Source: Corynebacterium suranareeae (GTDB lineage Bacteria; Actinomycetota; Actinomycetes; Mycobacteriales; Mycobacteriaceae). Taken from it: a stretch of 64,000 nucleotides of DNA. The position numbers and the translations under genes were made by a program. Positions 46,505 through 55,466 of this stretch are shown piece by piece. Under the pieces are notes generated by a model, which made no database searches, was not told the DNA's origin, and saw nothing but the letters and a program-made list of their open reading frames with translations. How positions within the stretch are numbered: position 1 is the first letter of the stretch; the number at the start of each line of letters is the position of its first letter. The stretch spans positions 310,001-374,000 of the forward strand of contig NZ_AP017369.1 in NCBI RefSeq assembly GCF_002355155.1, written 5' to 3'.

Positions 46505-47519
46505 TGATGGCCTCCCAGGCCTGCAGCAATGCTTCAGTTTCCTGCGCATTGGTCACCGAAATCCGCGCGCCCTCCGGAAAAGCGCGGATAACCACGCCGT
46601 GCTCGGCAAATTTGCCGGCCAAATCCGCAGCATCCACGCCCGGCAGCCAGACGAAATTGGCCTGCGTAGGCGCAGCCCCAAGTGCCTGCGCCACGGCCTT
46701 TCGCTTTTCGACGGTTTCCTCCACCCTTTCCATCAACTCATCGGCTGAATTCAAACTCGCAAGCGCTGCTGCCTGTGCCGTCGAGCTCACCGCAAATGGA
46801 ATAGCCACCTTGTTCATCGCCGCAATTATCTCAGCGTTGCCGAAGGCATAACCCACGCGTAGCCCCGCTAAACCATAAGCCTTAGAGAATGTACGCAGGC
46901 CAATCACATTGTTGTGGCGGTGGATTTCCTCCGTGGCAACCGGGGTGTCTTCAGCGCGATTGAACTCGAAATACGCCTCATCCAAACCAACCACGACATC
47001 TCCTGGCACCTTGGCCATGAACTCATCGAACTGCGCCTGCGTAATCGTGGTGCCCGACGGGTTATTGGGATTGCAAATGAAAATCAGACGCGTTTTATCC
47101 GTAATCGCGGCAGCCATGGCATCAAGATCATGATTCTGATCCGCGGTCAATGGAATGGCAACGGGCTTTGCTCCTGCGACCTGAGCGAAAATGGGATACG
47201 CCTCAAAGCTACGCCACGGGAAAATAACCTCATCGCCCTGAGCGCACGTTGCTTGGACTAACTGCTGGCACAGAGCAGACGAGCCGCAACCCACTGTTAC
47301 CTGGTCAAACTCCACCTCTAAATGCTCCGCCAGGGCCTCACGAAGCTCAACCGCACCCATATCTGGATAACGATTAGCCCCCTGCGCAGCCTTTGTCACC
47401 GCATCAATCGCTGCAGGTAGGGGTGAAAAACTGACCTCATTACTAGATAACTTCGTGGCATCTTCAAGACGACGACCTGGGACATAAGAAGGGATGGTGG
47501 CTAAATCTGCTCTAATCAT
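46494..47519 (-). CDS. pat: Aromatic-amino-acid/histidinol-phosphate-type aminotransferase Pat, 341 aa
   Basis: A class I/II PLP aminotransferase of the HisC subgroup. CNPNNPSGT (about 149-157), VVGLDEAYFEF, and Lys213 in RTFSKAYGLAGLRVGY, which forms the Schiff base, then the C-terminal substrate-carboxylate Arg in GARISVTNAQE. The length agrees with corynebacterial Pat, which transaminates phenylpyruvate and related acids. Start MIRADLA (47519); ten further codons are open upstream. Confidence 0.92.
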   Translation of the reverse strand: MIRADLATIPSYVPGRRLEDATKLSSNEVSFSPLPAAIDAVTKAAQGANRYPDMGAVELREALAEHLEVEFDQVTVGCGSSALCQQLVQATCAQGDEVIFPWRSFEAYPIFAQVAGAKPVAIPLTADQNHDLDAMAAAITDKTRLIFICNPNNPSGTTITQAQFDEFMAKVPGDVVVGLDEAYFEFNRAEDTPVATEEIHRHNNVIGLRTFSKAYGLAGLRVGYAFGNAEIIAAMNKVAIPFAVSSTAQAAALASLNSADELMERVEETVEKRKAVAQALGAAPTQANFVWLPGVDAADLAGKFAEHGVVIRAFPEGARISVTNAQETEALLQAWEAINAG

Positions 47520-47647
47520 GATTAACAGCGTACTAGTCCCTATGGACACGAACCCGAATGCTCATTTGACCTGCTAGTTTGCTGAAATTTAGCAAAAGAG
47601 GGTACTGTAACTAATCGGTTCTATCGGCCAGTCCGAGAAAACCAAAA

Positions 47648-47736
47648 GGAGACGTGCCAGAGCGGCCGAATGGGGCTCACTGCTAATGAGTTGTCCTCTT
47701 AACGGAGGACCGGAGGTTCAAATCCTCTCGTCTCCG
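47648..47736 (+). tRNA. tRNA-Ser (anticodon GCU)
   Basis: Acceptor GGAGACG / CGTCTCC; anticodon arm CTCA-CTGCTAA-TGAG gives anticodon GCT; long variable arm; T loop GGTTCAAATCC. Immediately followed by a perfect 10-bp inverted repeat CTAGCTTGAT / ATCAAGCTAG (47739-47760), likely a processing or termination signal. Confidence 0.97.
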
Positions 47737-47763
47737 CTCTAGCTTGATTTATCAAGCTAGATT

Positions 47764-47836
47764 GCGCCCGTAGCTCAACGGATAGAGCATCTGACTACGG
47801 ATCAGAAGGTTGGGGGTTCGAATCCCTCCGGGCGCA
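47764..47836 (+). tRNA. tRNA-Arg (anticodon ACG), copy 1
   Basis: 73 nt: acceptor GCGCCCG / CGGGCGC, anticodon arm TCTGA-CTACGGA-TCAGA giving ACG (inosine-modified to read CGN), T arm with GGTTCGAATCC. Identical over its whole length to the copy at 61447-61519. CCA is not encoded. It lies 27 bases after tRNA-Ser(GCU), probably in one transcript. Confidence 0.97.
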
Positions 47837-47841
47837 CAAAT

Positions 47842-47878
47842 AAAACCCCAGGTAAACGTGATGTTTGCCTGGGGTTTT
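47842..47878 (+). terminator. Terminator after tRNA-Arg copy 1
   Basis: AAAACCCCAGG / CCTGGGGTTTT stem, extended by a GTAAAC/GTTTGC-like inner pairing. Confidence 0.85.
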
Positions 47879-47930
47879 GGTGTTCCATGCTGGTGCTGGG
47901 GAATGTAATGGGGCTTGGTTAGTGCGGGAT

Positions 47931-49220
47931 TTAACCAAGTTCCTTATTTACATTTCGTGCAGTTTCCAAGCCACTTTCAATTGCGCCATCGAAGAATCCA
48001 GCCCACAGATTTGCGATGTCTCCACTAGCGAAGTGAAGTGCTCCTTCTGAACGACGCAGTTCTTCCTGGCTGCGTGTGTAGGCACCCGCCCGCTGAATGA
48101 GCCATGTTTCACGTGCATAAGGATCACGACCCCAAGGGTGTGCTGCGATTTCAAGAACCTCTAGATCATCACGCCATACTTTTAATGCTTCAGAAACCTG
48201 CTCGATGTCTTCGAAATCGAAACGGTCGATATCAGCACCGAATGCGACCAGCACTGCGTCTTCCTCGCCGACAAACTCGGTACGAATGACAGACAGGGGG
48301 TGGTGCTGAGTGGAGTAAGCAAAAAATGGCTTGATCGGTCCTTTGACTCGGATCCACAGTTTAAGTCCCTTGGAGGCCGTGCCTTCTTCACTCGCAGCGC
48401 GTTTGATGAGGTTAAGGGCAGGTTGGATATCAAGTTCATGCAGGATATTGAGTGGCAAGGTGCTGATGATTCTTCGCGCTGTAATCACCGTTCCATCAGC
48501 AGTAGTAACCTCGCCGTTGTCATCTGAGTGTCTCACTGACACGACTGGGGTTCCTAGCCTGTATTCGGCGGCCCCATCGGCGGCTATCGCGTCGACAAGC
48601 GTATTATTGCCGTCTTTAATGCGAAGGACCGAGGTTGCGGTGTGCATGGTGGTCCATTCGCCTGCGGTGGCTGCGGTCCAGCGCAAGGCTGCTGAGTAGC
48701 CGACCTCATCAAGCGGGCCATTGCAGTGCCCGACCCATGCGCATTCGTTGGCATCACGCTCTTCATCGCTGAGATCTAAAGAATCAAAGACCTCTTGCAG
48801 GGTGAGTTTGTCGGCTTCTTGGAAAGCCTTACTGGTTTCGATGAGATCGGGGCGAGGCATGAGACGCGCTGCATGCTCGGTGAGTTTACGTTGGCCCGGA
48901 TCAATGAATTTGAGAAAGCCTTCAAGATCATTCTTTACAACTTTTCCATTTTGAATCCAGTAGGTTTCTTCAGATTTTGGACCACGATCCACACCTAAGC
49001 CATAGCGAGTTACTTCTGCCCATACGTGAGGTTGGAGCCAATGGATCCAGTTGCCTCCCAGCTCAAGGTGCACACCCAGCCGGTCTGCGGTGTACACACG
49101 CCCACCGAGACGATCGTTGGCTTCGAGGACTAAAACACTGCGCCCAGCGTGGCTCAACTCGCGTGCTGCTGTAACTCCAGCGAGACCAGCGCCAATAATG
49201 ATGACATCGTAATCAGACAT
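47931..49220 (-). CDS. Flavin-containing amine oxidase, 429 aa
   Basis: FAD loop VIIIGAGLAGVTAARELSHAGRSVLVLEANDRLGGRVYT is at the N-terminus (about 5-44), the GG motif of amine oxidases in LELGGNWIHWLQPHVW, and the C-terminal FAD-binding part in HFASGDIANLWAGFFDGAIESGLETARNV. It resembles putrescine/monoamine oxidases, which convert an amine to an aldehyde with release of ammonia and hydrogen peroxide. Substrate unknown. It reads with the aldolase gene 29 bases upstream, divergent from the monooxygenase operon. Start MSDYDV (49220). Confidence 0.9.
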   Translation of the reverse strand: MSDYDVIIIGAGLAGVTAARELSHAGRSVLVLEANDRLGGRVYTADRLGVHLELGGNWIHWLQPHVWAEVTRYGLGVDRGPKSEETYWIQNGKVVKNDLEGFLKFIDPGQRKLTEHAARLMPRPDLIETSKAFQEADKLTLQEVFDSLDLSDEERDANECAWVGHCNGPLDEVGYSAALRWTAATAGEWTTMHTATSVLRIKDGNNTLVDAIAADGAAEYRLGTPVVSVRHSDDNGEVTTADGTVITARRIISTLPLNILHELDIQPALNLIKRAASEEGTASKGLKLWIRVKGPIKPFFAYSTQHHPLSVIRTEFVGEEDAVLVAFGADIDRFDFEDIEQVSEALKVWRDDLEVLEIAAHPWGRDPYARETWLIQRAGAYTRSQEELRRSEGALHFASGDIANLWAGFFDGAIESGLETARNVNKELG

Positions 49221-49249
49221 TGTGGAAAATCTTTCTGTGAGGGGGGAAA

Positions 49250-50038
49250 TTAGTGAGCTCGGAGTTCTTCTTCTAGACGACCCGCTGTGCATAAGCCGGC
49301 TTCGGAAACTACTGACAGTTGTGCGCCCATGACTTCACGCAATGCGCTCATATCGTGGCAAGTATTGATCAGGTTGAATCCCTGTTGTGCTCTGACAATG
49401 GCATCGTCACCAGTTCCGCAATAGATTCCAGCGATTTTGCTGCGAGAAACGGCGGCGTTGCGGATTGTGGTTAATGCTTCTTCCAGTTCTGGTCGCACAG
49501 CCTCTTCGAAAGGAATGCTTGCCCCCAGTCCAAGTGAGAGATCATAAGGGCCAACGAACACTCCATCGATGCCCGGAGTATCAAGGATGGCCTCAACATT
49601 TTCCAGGCCTTCACGTGTCTCGATCATCGCTAATACGAGAACCACATCATCTGTTTGACCAGGTGTTAGTCCAAAATGAATGCCGTGCCGAACAGGGGAG
49701 TAGGAGCGTTGGCCACCGGAGGTTGCATAACGTGCTGCCTTAGCAAGTTCGGCCGCTTCTTGTGCAGTGTTAACCATCGGCACGATAACTCCGCGGGCGC
49801 CAGCGTCTAAGACTCGCCCGATCTCCCCAGGGTCATTGGTGCTCACCCTTGCGATAGGTAATGGGCAGCCACCGGCCGTCAATGCAATAAGGCTGTCACG
49901 CATCTCTGTATATCCAATGAGACCGTGTTGACCATCGACCACGACAAAATCAAAGCCAAGCCGAGCTATTTGCTCGGATGCAACGGTGGAATTCAGCGTG
50001 ATCCACGCGCCGAATCGGGGTGTGGTGTATTCGGGCAA
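49250..50038 (-). CDS. HpcH/HpaI-family aldolase, 262 aa
   Basis: A class II pyruvate aldolase fold: FGAWITLNSTVASEQIARLGFDFVVVDGQHG, ARVSTNDPGEIGRVLDAGARGVIVPMVNT (metal and pyruvate site) and IDGVFVGPYDLSLGLG. It would cleave a 4-hydroxy-2-oxo acid to pyruvate plus an aldehyde. TTG 50038 is proposed as start because AAAGGA lies nine bases upstream; ATG 50065 is the alternative. It completes a lower-pathway set with the hydratase and dehydrogenase of the divergent operon. Confidence 0.85.
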   Translation of the reverse strand: MPEYTTPRFGAWITLNSTVASEQIARLGFDFVVVDGQHGLIGYTEMRDSLIALTAGGCPLPIARVSTNDPGEIGRVLDAGARGVIVPMVNTAQEAAELAKAARYATSGGQRSYSPVRHGIHFGLTPGQTDDVVLVLAMIETREGLENVEAILDTPGIDGVFVGPYDLSLGLGASIPFEEAVRPELEEALTTIRNAAVSRSKIAGIYCGTGDDAIVRAQQGFNLINTCHDMSALREVMGAQLSVVSEAGLCTAGRLEEELRAH

Positions 50039-50193
50039 GAGGCATTGTCCTTTCTGGTTTTTCATTGGTGGAGGGGAGATCAGTTTCCCATTGAGCAAAT
50101 AAGTTCAACCAGTGATCTGGTAGTTCATTGGTCGTACGGTGATCCTACGCTGAGGTTTGGGCCACATTCCACGAATTACCCCCGCAGGCTTTC

Positions 50194-50223
50194 ACATTCG
50201 ACACTTTGCAAATGTGTCAATGT
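50194..50223. promoter_or_regulatory. Candidate operator in the divergent catabolic promoter region
   Basis: ACATTcGACAC (50194-50204) and GTGTCAATGT (50214-50223) form an inverted repeat with one bulged base, nine bases apart. It sits in the 443-base spacer between the aldolase and the monooxygenase starts, where the cluster's IclR regulator would be expected to act. No other structure stands out in this spacer. Confidence 0.45.
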
Positions 50224-50481
50224 GTACTTGGGGTGATGAAACTAACGAGGTAAAGCGGTGAAAGCGGGGGTTTTGGATTCTGCCAATTCGCTTTGCTAGG
50301 GGTGATTCCGTGAAGAACTTTAGGGGGAGTTAGGGGTTACTTTTTCCCGCTTAAGTGATGTGGATCTCCAAAATTTGTTGACTTGGGCCACTTCTCGCCA
50401 TATGGTCAAGATCACTGTTTGAACGACTTGTTCAGCTAGTGACTAAAAAAGTGTTGAACTTATGAAGGAGTGACAAAGAAC

Positions 50482-51888
50482 GTGAATGCGAAGAAGATGA
50501 AGATTTTTGCTTTCGACTTCTCTGGCCCTGCCCACCTCTCTGCAGGTCTGTGGCGACACCCAAAGGATCGTGGAAGCGAATATAAAAACATTCAGTTTTG
50601 GGTTGACTATGCGAAGCTTCTTGAAGAGGCGAATTTTGATGGCATCTTCTTCGCAGACAACATCGGCTATCACGACATCTATGAAGGCTCAGTTGATGCG
50701 GCGCTCCGCGATGCAGCACAAATTCCGACGAATGACCCCGCTTACCTCATCCCAGCCATGGCAGCTGCTACCACAAACCTCGGCTTTGGCGTCACCACCT
50801 CCACCGCATACGAACAGCCCTACACGGTTGCCCGAAAGTTCAGCACACTTGATCACTTGACCAATGGTCGTATTGGTTGGAATGTGGTCAACTCCTATTC
50901 AGACAGCGCTGCTCGAAACCACAGTGCAGACAAGCAGCGATCCCATGCTGATCGATATGATCGTGCAGCAGAATTCGTTGATGTCTGTCTCAAGCTTTGG
51001 GAAGGTTCTTGGGAAGACGGAGCTGTAGTCAACGACGTTGAAGCTGGCGTTTACGCTGAACCAAGCAAGGTTCATGAAATCCACCACGAGGGCAATAGTT
51101 TTACCGTCCCAGGTATTCACCTCTGTGAGCCTTCAAGCCAGCGCACTCCTGTGATTTTCCAAGCAGGAGGATCGAGTCGTGGTGTTGCTCTGGCCGCAGC
51201 CACCGCTGAAGCAGTGTTCATGAACTCCACCACCAAGTCTGGTTTAAAGAAGTGGGTGGACAACCTTCGCGCTGCAACAGTTGAGGCAGGACGAGACGCA
51301 GATAGCCTTGCGGTGCTTCAGATGATCACTGTCATCAGTGCAGCAACCGATGAAGAAGCACAGAAGAAATATGAAGAGTACCTGTCGTATGTCTCCTACG
51401 AGGGCGCGATGGCTCGCTTCAGCGGCTGGACCGGAATGGATACAAGCACCCTTGAGCCAGATGTGCCTTTGAAGGATATGAAGGTTGAGGGTACTCAAAC
51501 CATGATTGATGTATTCACCAAGATGGATCCTGACAAGGAATGGACCCCTCGCGATATCGCAGAGTACATCGGTATCGGCGGAACCTCCCCGGTTATCGTC
51601 GGTGGTCCTGAAACCTGTGCTGATGAGCTTGAGTCTTGGATTAATGAAACAGGCATTGACGGATTCAATATCGCCCACGCCGTGAAGTACCAAGACATTG
51701 CAGATTTTGCGCAGTTTGTTGCTCCCGAACTACAGCGACGTGGCGTGATGAGGACTGCGCCAACTGGTGAAACACTGCGCGAAAACCTATTCGGAGCAGG
51801 ACAAAATCGACTTGCAGATAACCACCCAGGTGCTGCCTACCGTGTGTCCACTGATAAGAGCAAAGTTAAAGAAGGAGTACTGAGCTAA
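50482..51888 (+). CDS. FMN-dependent monooxygenase, NtaA/SnaA/DszA group, 468 aa
   Basis: Luciferase-like TIM barrel of the two-component type: FDFSGPAHLSAGLWRHP at the start, then FDGIFFADNIGYHDIY, LDHLTNGRIGWNVVNSY and VIFQAGGSSRGVALAA, all typical of NtaA-like enzymes. The enzyme uses FMNH2 from a separate reductase, encoded by the next gene. GTG 50482 is chosen since AAGGAG ends 11 bases before it. Known members attack nitrilotriacetate, EDTA, sulfones, pyridine and related compounds; the substrate here is open. Confidence 0.92.
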   Translation: MNAKKMKIFAFDFSGPAHLSAGLWRHPKDRGSEYKNIQFWVDYAKLLEEANFDGIFFADNIGYHDIYEGSVDAALRDAAQIPTNDPAYLIPAMAAATTNLGFGVTTSTAYEQPYTVARKFSTLDHLTNGRIGWNVVNSYSDSAARNHSADKQRSHADRYDRAAEFVDVCLKLWEGSWEDGAVVNDVEAGVYAEPSKVHEIHHEGNSFTVPGIHLCEPSSQRTPVIFQAGGSSRGVALAAATAEAVFMNSTTKSGLKKWVDNLRAATVEAGRDADSLAVLQMITVISAATDEEAQKKYEEYLSYVSYEGAMARFSGWTGMDTSTLEPDVPLKDMKVEGTQTMIDVFTKMDPDKEWTPRDIAEYIGIGGTSPVIVGGPETCADELESWINETGIDGFNIAHAVKYQDIADFAQFVAPELQRRGVMRTAPTGETLRENLFGAGQNRLADNHPGAAYRVSTDKSKVKEGVLS

Positions 51889-52442
51889 TGAGTGTTATTC
51901 AAATTGCAGAAGACGGTTCAGTTGATCCTTTGGACTACCGAAAAATCTTTGGTCTATTGCCTACAGGAGTGACAGCGATTACTGGTACTTCGACTGAAGG
52001 GAAACCGGTGGGGTTTGTAGTCGGAACCTTTCAGTCATTGTCCATGGACCCTCCGCTTGTCGCATTCTCTGTTGATAAGGGGTCAAGCACATGGCCTACA
52101 ATTCGTACTCTGGAAACACTGACAGCAAATATTTTGTCAACAGATCAGCTTCCAGTATGTCGTGCATTGTCTCGTCGAGGTGTCGATAAATTCCAAGACT
52201 TGGAATATGAAAAGGGTCCAAACGATAATCCTCGTCTGCCAGGATCAACAGCCTGGTTGGATTGCACAGTCTTGTATGAAGTTGTTGCAGGCGATCATTA
52301 CATCATCGTTGCCACTATCAATGGCATGGAAATTGGAACCGGTGATGCCCTCATCTTTAGAGGAGGAAAGTTCGGCGAAGTCCAGATTTGGGAAGACCCC
52401 GCCCCATCACCAAAACCAATTGCAGAGGAGACCACGGTATGA
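51888..52442 (+). CDS. Flavin reductase (HpaC/NtaB-like), 184 aa
   Basis: Flavin-reductase split-barrel: FGLLPTGVTAITGTSTEGKPVGFVVGTFQSLSMDPPLVAFSVDKGSSTW (about 22-70) is a textbook family start, and ANILSTDQLPVCRALSRRGVDKF follows. Provides FMNH2 to the monooxygenase. Its ATG overlaps the last base of the preceding stop, and its own TGA overlaps the next ATG, so three genes are coupled. Confidence 0.93.
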   Translation: MSVIQIAEDGSVDPLDYRKIFGLLPTGVTAITGTSTEGKPVGFVVGTFQSLSMDPPLVAFSVDKGSSTWPTIRTLETLTANILSTDQLPVCRALSRRGVDKFQDLEYEKGPNDNPRLPGSTAWLDCTVLYEVVAGDHYIIVATINGMEIGTGDALIFRGGKFGEVQIWEDPAPSPKPIAEETTV

Positions 52443-52864
52443 GCACAATGTTGGAAAAAGTTGGCCAAGCATGGTTGCGAGCTTGGTGCGCCGGCGAAAC
52501 AAAAGCTTTTGAAGATATTGTCGGACCGAACTATGTACGGCACTCTAAAACTGCCGATGAAAACCTCGATGATGTGATTAAACAGATTGAGGCATCGCAC
52601 GGAGCGTTCACTGATTTCAATGTTGAGATTCTGCACTCTGTTGAAGATGACGAGAGCATTGCAATTCATTGGCAAGCCGGAGGCATGCACACCGGAGAGT
52701 TCATGGGTGTACCTCCCACTGGGCGAAAAGTAGTGGTCAGTGGTGCTGCATTTATTAAACATGCCGACGGCAAAATTCTTGAGGAGACAGCAGTATGGGA
52801 TCCCCGAGAGTTGCTGACCTCGATGAAAATCGTGCACTTGGGCACGTCATCGAAGAAAGGCTAA
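52439..52864 (+). CDS. SnoaL-like (NTF2-fold) protein, 141 aa
   Basis: Matches the SnoaL-like ester-cyclase pattern: LRAWCAGETKAFEDIVGPNYVRHS, then ASHGAFTDFNVEILHSVEDDESIAIHW and HTGEFMGVPPTGRKVVVSGAAF. The NTF2 cone could act as isomerase, hydrolase or cyclase on a ring-opening product. Start ATG 52439 overlaps the reductase stop. Confidence 0.85.
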   Translation: MSTMLEKVGQAWLRAWCAGETKAFEDIVGPNYVRHSKTADENLDDVIKQIEASHGAFTDFNVEILHSVEDDESIAIHWQAGGMHTGEFMGVPPTGRKVVVSGAAFIKHADGKILEETAVWDPRELLTSMKIVHLGTSSKKG

Positions 52865-52876
52865 GGAAACAGCACG

Positions 52877-53668
52877 ATGACCATCAACATTAATCAGATT
52901 GCTGATCGAATTGAAGAAGCACACCGTACCCGGACTCCGGTGGACGTATTAATCGGATCGGGGAACCCAGAAGACTCGAAGCATGATGCCCTCCGTGTTG
53001 CTCAGGAAGTAGTGCGACGCCGAGTGCAAGCTGGAGATCGCCAGGTTGGGTTCAAACTAGGAAACATTGCTAAGGCAATGCAGGATAAATTCGGAGTTGA
53101 TGAGCCAGACTATGGGCCATTGCTTGCCAGCCAGTTTTACTCTGAGAATCTAGAGATTTCTGCATCAGAGTTTATTGAGCCATTCGTCGAACTTGAACCC
53201 GCATTCGTGCTCAAAAAAGATCTAAGCGGTCCAAATGTCACCCCTCATGAGGTGATTTCAGCAACCGACTATGTTTTGCCAGCAATCGAGATTATCGATT
53301 CACGAGTCACGGACTGGAAGATTGGTCTGCTCGATACCATCGCTGATGGCGGTTCCGTAGGTGGAGTTATTACCTCTGCACAGCCTCGATTGCTCAGCGA
53401 ACTTAATCTATCCAATCTTCGTGGGGAGATCCGTTACGACGGCAAAGTTGTGGCATCTGGAAATACCTCCGCCATCTACGGAAACCCGGTGTCCGCCATC
53501 GCATGGCTTGTGCGAAAGATCTCGGAGTATGGACTCGGCCTTCATGCCGGTGACTTTGTCCTTCCCGGAAGTTGTCTTGCAGCAGAAAAACTGGTGCCAG
53601 GCGTTCAAGTTTCTGGAGTTTTTGAAGGCTGGGGCGAAGTGAACTTTGACTACAGTGCAACGAACTAA
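52877..53668 (+). CDS. 2-keto-4-pentenoate hydratase/4-oxalocrotonate decarboxylase family, 263 aa
   Basis: FAH-superfamily MhpD-like enzyme: VGFKLGNIAKAMQDKFGVDEPDYGPLLAS (about 55-83), EPAFVLKKDLSGPNVTP, VLPAIEIIDSRVTDWKIGLLDTIADGGS (metal-binding Glu and Asp) and the C-terminal HAGDFVLPGSCLAAEKLVPG. It would hydrate a 2-oxo-4-enoate or decarboxylate a 4-oxalocrotonate, feeding the HpcH aldolase. It lies 12 bases after the SnoaL-like gene. Confidence 0.9.
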   Translation: MTININQIADRIEEAHRTRTPVDVLIGSGNPEDSKHDALRVAQEVVRRRVQAGDRQVGFKLGNIAKAMQDKFGVDEPDYGPLLASQFYSENLEISASEFIEPFVELEPAFVLKKDLSGPNVTPHEVISATDYVLPAIEIIDSRVTDWKIGLLDTIADGGSVGGVITSAQPRLLSELNLSNLRGEIRYDGKVVASGNTSAIYGNPVSAIAWLVRKISEYGLGLHAGDFVLPGSCLAAEKLVPGVQVSGVFEGWGEVNFDYSATN

Positions 53669-53688
53669 ATCTAAAGAAGGATGAATCA

Positions 53689-55158
53689 ATGATTAAGCTT
53701 GAAACTACTGAAGATACAGCACTAGAAGGAATTTTGACTGCGGCAACTACTGCAGCTGATGTTCTTCGAAGAACAGATCGATCAACCCGAGCTTCGTATC
53801 TTAACGCTGTAGCAGATGGTCTTGATGCTGCTGGAGACGTTTTGGTGCCTATAGCTCAAAGGGAAACAAACCTCCCTGAAGGGCGTCTTCGAGGCGAACT
53901 GAAAAGAACAACTTTTCAGCTTCGACTTTTTGCCGAGACCATTGTAGATGGTGGATATCTTGATGTTCGTATCGATCACGCCGACGCTGATTGGCCAATG
54001 GGAGCACCACGTCCAGACCTTCGTCGCACCCACATTCCGCTCGGCCCGGTTGCAGTTTTTGCAGCTAGCAACTTTCCCTTTGCATTCTCTGTAGCGGGTG
54101 GAGATACGGCATCAGCGCTGGCAGGTGGCAACCCAGTTGTTGTTAAGGCACACAGTGGTCACCTTGAACTATCGAAGGAAACAGCACGCGTTGTTAACCA
54201 ATCACTTGGTGCTGCGGGAGCACCTGAGGGTACCTTTGGAATCGTTTATGACATCGATGCTGGACGGAGCATAGTTTCAGATCCTCGCATTAAGGCAGTC
54301 GGATTTACAGGATCCATTCCTGGCGGCCGTGCACTTTTTGACATCGCTCAACAACGTCCAGATCCGATCCCGTTCTATGGAGAGCTTGGCAGCAACAACC
54401 CAGTCTTTGTTACCGAAGCCGCGGATAAAGCTCGTGGTGCAGCGATTGCTGAAGAGTTTGTTGGCTCTTTCACCATGGGCGCAGGTCAATTTTGTACTAA
54501 GCCAGGAACAATTTTTGTTCCTGCAGGATCAGCATTTCTTGCAGCACTCCGCGAGATTGACTTGCCAAGTGGAGCTGCCTTACTCAATGAACGAATCCGC
54601 GAGGGATACGTTGGCGCTATTCAGGATTTGAAATCTGCTGAAGGAGTCGAAACTCTGCTTTCAGGATCGGATCCTTTTGGTGAAAATCCATCACCAATTC
54701 TGCATTTGACTACTGCCAAACAGGTTCTTGAAAATGCACACGTACTTCTTGAGGAATGCTTTGGTCCTGCAGCTTTGGTTGTTGAGTATGAAGGTGAAGA
54801 AAGCCTCGTCGATTTGGCCAATGTATTTGAGGGACAACTGACAGCTTCACTGCAAGCAGAAGACAGTGATCACCTCGCTGAACTGATTGATGTACTGGCG
54901 ACAAAAGCTGGCCGAGTGTTGTGGAATCAGTGGCCAACCGGAGTTTCTGTCACATATGCACAGCAACATGGAGGCCCATACCCGGCATCCACTCATAGCG
55001 GCTCCACTTCAGTTGGAACTGCTGCTATAGCTAGGTTTATTCGACCAGTCGCATTCCAGGGATTCCCACAACAATTCCTACCCGATGAACTACGAGATGA
55101 ACTACGAGATGAACCAGATGCTCGGGTATCTCAGCGCCTTGTGGATGGTCGCGCTTAA
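53689..55158 (+). CDS. Aldehyde dehydrogenase, alpha-ketoglutarate-semialdehyde type, 489 aa
   Basis: Complete ALDH fold. FAASNFPFAFSVAGGDTASALAGGNPVVVKAHSGH is the distinctive N-domain of the 2,5-dioxovalerate (KGSADH) subgroup. VGFTGSIPGGRALF, general base Glu in YGELGSNNPVF and catalytic Cys (~269) in GAGQFCTKPGT follow. It would oxidise a short semialdehyde. The tail contains a duplicated ELRD (DNA 12-mer GAACTACGAGAT twice in a row near 55089). Confidence 0.92.
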   Translation: MIKLETTEDTALEGILTAATTAADVLRRTDRSTRASYLNAVADGLDAAGDVLVPIAQRETNLPEGRLRGELKRTTFQLRLFAETIVDGGYLDVRIDHADADWPMGAPRPDLRRTHIPLGPVAVFAASNFPFAFSVAGGDTASALAGGNPVVVKAHSGHLELSKETARVVNQSLGAAGAPEGTFGIVYDIDAGRSIVSDPRIKAVGFTGSIPGGRALFDIAQQRPDPIPFYGELGSNNPVFVTEAADKARGAAIAEEFVGSFTMGAGQFCTKPGTIFVPAGSAFLAALREIDLPSGAALLNERIREGYVGAIQDLKSAEGVETLLSGSDPFGENPSPILHLTTAKQVLENAHVLLEECFGPAALVVEYEGEESLVDLANVFEGQLTASLQAEDSDHLAELIDVLATKAGRVLWNQWPTGVSVTYAQQHGGPYPASTHSGSTSVGTAAIARFIRPVAFQGFPQQFLPDELRDELRDEPDARVSQRLVDGRA

Positions 55159-55176
55159 AGACATCTAAATGTATGA

Positions 55177-55200
55177 CACAGGGACACCTTGTTCCCTGTG
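55177..55200 (+). other. Small hairpin after the aldehyde dehydrogenase gene
   Basis: CACAGGGA / TCCCTGTG, a perfect 8-bp stem with 8-nt loop, 18 bases after the stop and without a T tract. It may be a weak terminator or processing site that sets expression of the downstream transporter. The remaining 55201-55466 stretch holds a GCTTATCGACG copy (55249) and nothing coding. Confidence 0.4.
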
Positions 55201-55466
55201 GCTTTAACCCCGCTCCCTGCGAGCATTGCGCATAACGGCGCACCCCATCGTCGATAAGCATGCTTAAAAGTTGCCCTGTTTTGGGCCAATAAGCTATTGC
55301 CAGCTCCGACGATTACGAACACAGGTGCCGCGTCTAAGAACAGAAATCTGCATCTGGGTTTGTGGTTGCCGGAGCATATAGACAGACCCGGGACAACATC
55401 GCATTTTCTAAAGATCCATTGCTTGAACAGTATTTCTATCCCGTATCAAAACACCAGGAGGACTAT

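Noticed and set aside
48105..48119. parS-like TGTTTCACGTG in the amine oxidase gene
   Set aside because: Only the first eleven bases match the ParB site; the second half lacks GAAACA, and genuine corynebacterial parS sites cluster near oriC.
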